A DNA stretch of 50,955 bases from an uncultured beta proteobacterium. Lineage in GTDB: Bacteria > Pseudomonadota > Gammaproteobacteria > Burkholderiales > Burkholderiaceae_C. Under the pieces are notes generated by a model, which was not told the DNA's origin, searched no databases, and saw nothing but the letters and a program-made list of their open reading frames with translations. The DNA is taken from contig CAIKMZ010000142.1 of NCBI GenBank assembly GCA_903828665.1, positions 1 through 50,955 of the forward strand, given 5' to 3'. Below, piece after piece: positions 47,578 to 50,955 of the stretch (positions are counted from its first letter, which is position 1; the number at the start of each line of letters is the position of its first letter). The position numbers were made by a program, and so were the translations under genes.

Positions 47578-47973
47578 ATGGTCATTCGCGTCGTGCAACT
47601 GGGCAGTGCCCGCAACCCGGGCGAGGGCCAACGCATCGGCACCGTGCGGCGTCCGCCGCGCGGCGTGCCAAAGGCACAGTTCGCCACACAGAACTGGTAC
47701 GACGTCTGGCTGCCCAATCTCGCGCCGAGCGTCGAGACCATGACGCTCGGGCGCGCCGTGACAACGCCGGCGCAATGGGCCGTGTTCGTGAAGAAGTACC
47801 GCCAGGAAATGGCCACGCCAGACGCCAGTCACGTGCTCGATCTGCTCGCCGTTCTTTCCCACAGCAGCGACTTCTCGGTCGGCTGCTACTGCGAGGACGA
47901 AGCACGCTGCCATCGCTCGGTGCTGCGCGCACTGCTGACGGAACGAGGCGCCGAAGTCGCCCAAGTTCGCTGA
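47578..47973 (+). CDS. DUF488-family protein
   Basis: The 131-residue protein is read from the ATG at 47578, which has a strong GGAGGT eight bases upstream. It has the DUF488 features: VQLGSARNPGEGQRIGTVRRPPRG, ...TQNWYDVWLPNLAPS, and the late motif VGCYCEDEARCHRSVLRALL with conserved Cys residues resembling CYCxxxxxCHR. DUF488 proteins are small and of unknown function. The frame stays open far to the left but only this part has a ribosome site and family motifs. Confidence 0.86.
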   Translation: MVIRVVQLGSARNPGEGQRIGTVRRPPRGVPKAQFATQNWYDVWLPNLAPSVETMTLGRAVTTPAQWAVFVKKYRQEMATPDASHVLDLLAVLSHSSDFSVGCYCEDEARCHRSVLRALLTERGAEVAQVR

Positions 47974-48002
47974 CTGCGCGAGTTCCCCCCGACAATCCCC
48001 GC

Positions 48003-49244
48003 ATGACCCCATCCATTCAGCTTTGGCGCCGGCTCGTTCCCGCCTACGCCGCAGGCTATTTCCTGTCCTACGGCTTGCGCAGCATCAACGCGGTGATCGC
48101 GCCCGAGCTGATGCGCGACCTCGGCATCACGTCAACCGGCCTGGGGCTTCTGACCTCCACCTACTTCCTCGCGTTCGGCCTGTTTCAATTGCCGCTCGGC
48201 CTGCTGCTCGACCGCTTCGGGCCGCGCCGCGTGGAGGCGGCCCTGCTGCTGGTGGCCGCCGCAGGCTGCGCGCTGTTCGGCCTGGGCACGACGCTGGCGT
48301 CGCTGGTCGTGGCCCGCGCGCTGATCGGCCTGGGCGTCTCGGCCTGCCTGATGGCGAGCTTCAAGGCATTCAGCCAGTGGGCCAGCGTCGAGCGTCTGCC
48401 GGCGCTGACGGCCACCATCATGATCGCCGGGAGCATGGGAGCGCTGTCGGCCAGCGTGCCGGCCGAGACGGCCCTGCCGCTGCTGGGCTGGCGCGGTATC
48501 TTCCATCTGTTCGCCTTGCTGCTGGCGGTGACCGCCGGTCTGGTCATAACGCTGCCCGACCATCCGGACGGCGGCCATCGGGAGACCCTGCGCGAGCAGG
48601 TCCGCACGCTCGGCCGGATCTTCTCCAACCGCGTGTTCTGGCGCTTTGCGCCGCAGGGCTGCCTGACCAGCGGCGGCTTCATGGCGATCCAGGGCCTGTG
48701 GGCCGTGCCGTGGATGATGGAAGTCAACGGGGCATCGCGTGCCGGTGCGGCCGGCGTCCTGTTTCTGATGGGCTCGGCGATGCTCACCGGCTACCTCTTC
48801 ATCGCGACCTGCACCAGCTGGCTGATGCGCCGGGGAATCAAGCCGATGATGCTCCTGACCGGCGGTCTGGCCATTGCGCTGCTGGTGGAACTGGCCATTG
48901 TCATGAACCTGGCACAGCCGGGTCTTCTGTGGCCCTTGCTGGGCCTGTCGTTCAGCCTGAGCACGCTGGCCTATTCCCAACTCTCTGCAGCATTCCCGGT
49001 CGCCCATTCCGGCCGGGTCAACACCGCTTTCAACCTCATGATGTTTGCCGGCGCCTTCGGCCTGCAATGGGGCATTGGTGCGGCGGTCGAAACCTTCGCG
49101 GCCGGCGGCATGTCGCGCGCCGAGGCCTTCCGTCTGACCTTCACGGGCCTACTGGCGGCGCAGGGACTTGCCTTCGGCTGGTTCCTGCTGCCGGCGAAAC
49201 CGCTGGCCTGGTCGGGTGCCGACACGATCTCCGCATCAAGCTAG
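48003..49244 (+). CDS. MFS transporter
   Basis: The 413-residue protein starts at the ATG at 48003. It has about 12 membrane segments, the loop 2-3 motif LLLDRFGPRRVEAA (G-x-x-x-D-R-x-G-R-R type), and HSGRVNTAFNLMMFAGAFGLQWGIGA in the second half. YFLSYGLRSINAVIAPELMRDLGI resembles the OFA/NNP-like and sugar-phosphate antiporter branches, but the substrate is unknown. It follows the DUF488 gene by 29 bp in the same orientation. Confidence 0.85.
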   Translation: MTPSIQLWRRLVPAYAAGYFLSYGLRSINAVIAPELMRDLGITSTGLGLLTSTYFLAFGLFQLPLGLLLDRFGPRRVEAALLLVAAAGCALFGLGTTLASLVVARALIGLGVSACLMASFKAFSQWASVERLPALTATIMIAGSMGALSASVPAETALPLLGWRGIFHLFALLLAVTAGLVITLPDHPDGGHRETLREQVRTLGRIFSNRVFWRFAPQGCLTSGGFMAIQGLWAVPWMMEVNGASRAGAAGVLFLMGSAMLTGYLFIATCTSWLMRRGIKPMMLLTGGLAIALLVELAIVMNLAQPGLLWPLLGLSFSLSTLAYSQLSAAFPVAHSGRVNTAFNLMMFAGAFGLQWGIGAAVETFAAGGMSRAEAFRLTFTGLLAAQGLAFGWFLLPAKPLAWSGADTISASS

Positions 49245-49298
49245 CGCCGTTGCGCAGGCACCGGGGGTTAACATGTCGCTTGTTCACAGGAGACCAGC

Positions 49299-49469
49299 AT
49301 GACCGACAAGAGCGCCGATACCAGCGTGTCCACCAGCGAGCCCGGCGACGCTGCCACATCCGGCGCCTTGGCAGACGCCGCGTGGCTGTTGCTGAGCGCC
49401 TTCATCGTGATCTTCGTCATCAGCGCGGTGGTATCCCTGATTCGTTCCCGCAAAGGCCCGAAACAATAG
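49299..49469 (+). CDS. Small single-span membrane protein of unknown function
   Basis: The 56-residue protein begins MTDKSADTSVSTSEPGD. It has a Ser/Thr/Asp-rich N-terminus, one hydrophobic helix (AAWLLLSAFIVIFVISAVVSLI, about residues 27-48), and a basic tail RSRKGPKQ, implying N-out/C-in topology. AGGAG lies five bases before the ATG. No family is recognised. It is the last gene before the tRNA-His junction and has its own plus-strand terminator about 115 bp downstream. Confidence 0.6.
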   Translation: MTDKSADTSVSTSEPGDAATSGALADAAWLLLSAFIVIFVISAVVSLIRSRKGPKQ

Positions 49470-49583
49470 GACGCGGATCGAATTGAGGCCCGCCTGACGC
49501 AAGGGTTTCTTCGTGGTGCTACCGTACAGGTGGGCATCGAAGCCCCTGCGCTTTGTTCATTTGACGCAGCTCGAAAGAGATTC
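49470..49583 (+). ncRNA. Possible small RNA or 3' UTR between the small membrane gene and its terminator
   Basis: No reading frame is convincing here. The stretch can fold: CTTCG/CGAAG around an ACC..GGT inner pair (about 49509-49545), and it ends in a strong plus-strand terminator at 49584. This shape is compatible with a terminator-ended small RNA, but an untranslated tail of the preceding mRNA is equally consistent, and I found no clear promoter. Low confidence. Confidence 0.2.
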
Positions 49584-49613
49584 AACCCAACCCGCACGGT
49601 TGGGTTCTTTTTT
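49584..49613 (+). terminator. Intrinsic terminator (plus strand)
   Basis: AACCCAACC (49584-49592) pairs perfectly with GGTTGGGTT (49598-49606) around a 5-base loop, followed after one base by TTTTTT (49608-49613). It ends plus-strand transcription from the MFS/small-membrane-protein genes before the tRNA-His locus. Confidence 0.9.
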
Positions 49614-49636
49614 GCGCGCCAGCGCGACTGCGCCCG

Positions 49637-49669
49637 AAAAAAGCCCGCTATCTTTTGGATAGCGGGCTT
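49637..49669 (-). terminator. Intrinsic terminator of the former tRNA-His gene
   Basis: The perfect 12-bp stem AAGCCCGCTATC (49641-49652) / GATAGCGGGCTT (49658-49669) has a 5-base loop. On the minus strand a run of six T follows (642-637). It is just downstream of the tRNA-His fragment's 3' end and mirrors the terminator after tRNA-Lys at the left edge. Confidence 0.88.
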
Positions 49670-49682
49670 GCCTTGAATTAAC

Positions 49683-49733
49683 TGGGGTGGCTGATGGGGC
49701 TCGAACCCACGACAACAGGAATCACAATCCTGA
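49683..49733 (-). pseudogene. 3' fragment of tRNA-His (GUG), probable attachment site of an integrative element
   Basis: On the minus strand the sequence gives the anticodon stem-loop with GTG (49725-49723), the T-arm GGTTCGAGCCCC, and the acceptor end CAGCCACCCCA with encoded CCA at 49685. The 5' half is missing: upstream there is only AT-rich sequence with a faint D-arm-like trace, and no GGTGGCTG acceptor partner. The surviving 3' part plus native terminator is what remains on the chromosome side when an element integrates into the 3' end of a tRNA and supplies a copy of that end to the intact gene. An integrase gene starts 172 bp to the right. Confidence 0.82.
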
Positions 49734-49858
49734 CTTTAATCAATTTTGAAGCGTAGATGATTGTCGATACAATCTATATAAATCATCATGTTACGTTTCT
49801 TTTTTAATCTAGAACATAACATAGAATGTTGATGTTTATGTGGCAATATATGGCATAT
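49734..49858. other. AT-rich att-adjacent region with nested inverted repeats
   Basis: This gene-free stretch is strikingly AT-rich against the GC-rich flank. GATGATT (49756-49762) pairs with AATCATC (49781-49787), and inside it GATTGT (49759-49764) pairs with ACAATC (49769-49774). Further on, AACAT..ATGTT and a GGCAATAT..ATATTTGCC imperfect palindrome occur. Such a region typically holds integrase core and accessory binding sites, an IHF site and the int promoter; none of these can be assigned with certainty. Confidence 0.45.
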
Positions 49859-49889
49859 TTGCCTACAGATTGCCTACAAGTTGCCTACA
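49859..49889 (+). repeat. Three direct repeats TTGCCTACA, 11 bp apart
   Basis: TTGCCTACA starts at 49859, 49870 and 49881, so the copies sit on the same face of the helix, ending 15 bp before the integrase ATG. Their phasing and place suggest arm-type recombinase sites or an int operator. The tandem TTGCCAG copies near tRNA-Lys (299-322) share the TTGCC core and the 11-bp period. Confidence 0.7.
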
Positions 49890-49904
49890 GATTAAGGGGC
49901 GTCC

Positions 49905-50955
49905 ATGAAAAAACAAACTAGCCGCGTCAGGTTGACCTCCGGGCGCATAGAGACTTTCGCGTGCCCTGCTGACAAGCCACAGGCTTTTCTTTGGGACACA
50001 GACACACCAACACTGATGGTGAGGGTGACCCCGACAGGCCGTAAGACGTATGTGTTTGAGTCACGCTTGGACGGTGCGACCATCAGGATGGCAATCGGCA
50101 CCGTGACGGACTGGCCGATTGATCAGGCGCGGCTGAAAGCCCAGGGCTTGAAAATGCTGGTCGACAATGGGACAGATCCCCGCGAAGTAGAGCTCGACAG
50201 GCGAACTGCCGCACTTGACATGAAGGCAGCCGCCGTCGCAAAAGTGGAGGCCGCGAAGGCCGCCACCCTGACCGTCGGCGAAGTATGGTCCTTTTACCTG
50301 GCGGAAAGAAAAGCACACTGGGGTGACCTGCATTACCGCGACCATGTTGACAAGGCCAAGCCTGGCGGATTACCGTCAGGCCGACGGGGTGGTGGCAAGC
50401 AATTGACTAGGCCGGGGCCACTTGCCTCGTTGATGCCGTTGCCGCTCAAAGACCTTGACCAGGACACGATAGTGGCGTGGGCCACCGCCGAGGGCAAAAC
50501 TCGACCTGCTTCAACTCGGCTCGCCTGGCGCTTGTTAACTGTATTCCTGACCTGGTGTGCTGAGGCCACCGACCCGGTTACAAAGAAGCCGCGCTACGCC
50601 GATCTGCTACAACGCTCGAACCCAGCCAAAACAAGCAAGGCCCGCGAGGCGCTGGGCAAGGCCGGGGTAAAGAAAGACGTCTTACAGCGCGAGCAATTGA
50701 ACGTCTGGTTTGCCGCCGTACAACAGTTGCAAAACCCCGTTATCTCTGCCTGTCTACAAATGATATTGCTCACCGGGGCCAGACCCGGCGAAGTGCTGAC
50801 GCTGCGCTGGGTAGACATAAACACCAAATGGAAAGGCATCAGCATCCGTGACAAGGTCGAAGGCACCCGGGAGATACCGGCAACACCCTACATGCTGCAT
50901 CTTCTGGCCACCCTCCCTCGTCGCAACGCGTGGGTGTTCTCCAGTCCCACAAGTA
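49905..50955 (+). CDS. Tyrosine recombinase (integrase), 3' end outside window
   Basis: 350 codons are present before the window ends. The N-terminal part (FLWDTDTPTLMVRVTPTGRKTYVFES...MAIGTVTDWPIDQAR) is the arm-binding DUF4102-like domain of island and phage integrases. A core-binding SAM-like region follows (about 120-225), then the catalytic domain with LLTGARPGEVLTLRW, whose Arg293 is the first catalytic arginine. The HxxR and Tyr motifs lie beyond the edge. Codon use is unlike the neighbours (ATA, GTA and TTA codons) and GC is lower, fitting horizontal origin. It reads away from the tRNA-His fragment and probably recombines at that site. Confidence 0.9.
   Translation, partial: MKKQTSRVRLTSGRIETFACPADKPQAFLWDTDTPTLMVRVTPTGRKTYVFESRLDGATIRMAIGTVTDWPIDQARLKAQGLKMLVDNGTDPREVELDRRTAALDMKAAAVAKVEAAKAATLTVGEVWSFYLAERKAHWGDLHYRDHVDKAKPGGLPSGRRGGGKQLTRPGPLASLMPLPLKDLDQDTIVAWATAEGKTRPASTRLAWRLLTVFLTWCAEATDPVTKKPRYADLLQRSNPAKTSKAREALGKAGVKKDVLQREQLNVWFAAVQQLQNPVISACLQMILLTGARPGEVLTLRWVDINTKWKGISIRDKVEGTREIPATPYMLHLLATLPRRNAWVFSSPTS

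Noticed and set aside
49268..49597. Minus-strand frame of 109 codons across the small membrane gene and its terminator
   Set aside because: It has no ribosome site, runs across the terminator-linked tail, and is antisense to a better-supported small gene.
49683..49760. Intact tRNA-His gene
   Set aside because: The acceptor 5' strand and a usable D-arm are missing; only the anticodon arm to CCA is present.
49859..49889. CRISPR-like array
   Set aside because: Nine-base units at 11-bp period with 2-base spacers are far too short for CRISPR; they resemble protein-binding repeats.

Overview
The window reads as a high-GC chromosomal segment of a betaproteobacterium, most likely of the order Burkholderiales. 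The evidence is gene content and order: a compact yebC-purD-hemF-nadD-rsfS-rlmH-maf-rng string, a tolB-pal-cpoB block, OmpR/EnvZ, a RelA with an inactive hydrolase domain, and GC-rich palindromes at gene ends. I cannot name a genus from sequence alone.

Left edge (1-470): the tail and right end of what looks like an IS66-family element, a gene-free stretch with tandem TTGCCAG motifs, an intrinsic terminator, and an intact tRNA-Lys(UUU). Minus-strand block 522-4685: tcdA, cpoB, pal, tolB and a WaaE-like glycosyltransferase, covering tRNA modification and outer-membrane/divisome maintenance. Divergent from it, 4789-8828 (msbA, polysaccharide deacetylase, methyltransferase, DUF6492-like protein) and the convergent 8802-12349 (three glycosyltransferases) form a lipopolysaccharide/surface-glycan locus. 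Its minus-strand half lies at the end of an 11-gene run that starts at yebC (19235) and passes through purD, hemF, nadD, rsfS, rlmH, maf and rng with overlaps or gaps of a few bases.

Region 19300-28760: upp; then sbcB, relA and an alpha/beta hydrolase on the minus strand; a 3-hydroxybutyrate dehydrogenase; two exported proteins (a SIMPL-domain protein and a small one); and ompR-envZ. The ompR upstream region carries a perfect 10-bp inverted repeat that may be an operator. Region 28783-37679: ygiQ, a dispersed palindromic repeat, a YihG-like acyltransferase, a MOSC protein, and a fatty-acid-oxidation set in which an acyl-CoA dehydrogenase is divergent from a thiolase and a FadB-type bifunctional enzyme around a 12-bp palindrome.

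Region 37684-49469 is a mixed accessory segment: GNAT and EamA proteins, a two-gene CHR (chromate) transporter, patatin, nitroreductase, NAD-type isocitrate dehydrogenase, a periplasmic binding protein overlapping a CHASE-GGDEF cyclase, two MFS transporters, a GFA-family and a DUF488 protein, and a 56-residue membrane protein. Right edge (49470-50955): two terminators, a 3' fragment of tRNA-His, an AT-rich stretch with helically phased TTGCCTACA repeats, and the start of a tyrosine integrase that runs off the window. I read this as the junction between the chromosome and an integrative element inserted in tRNA-His, with the element continuing to the right. It is the most notable structure here. 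No CRISPR array, rRNA or recognisable defence system is visible.
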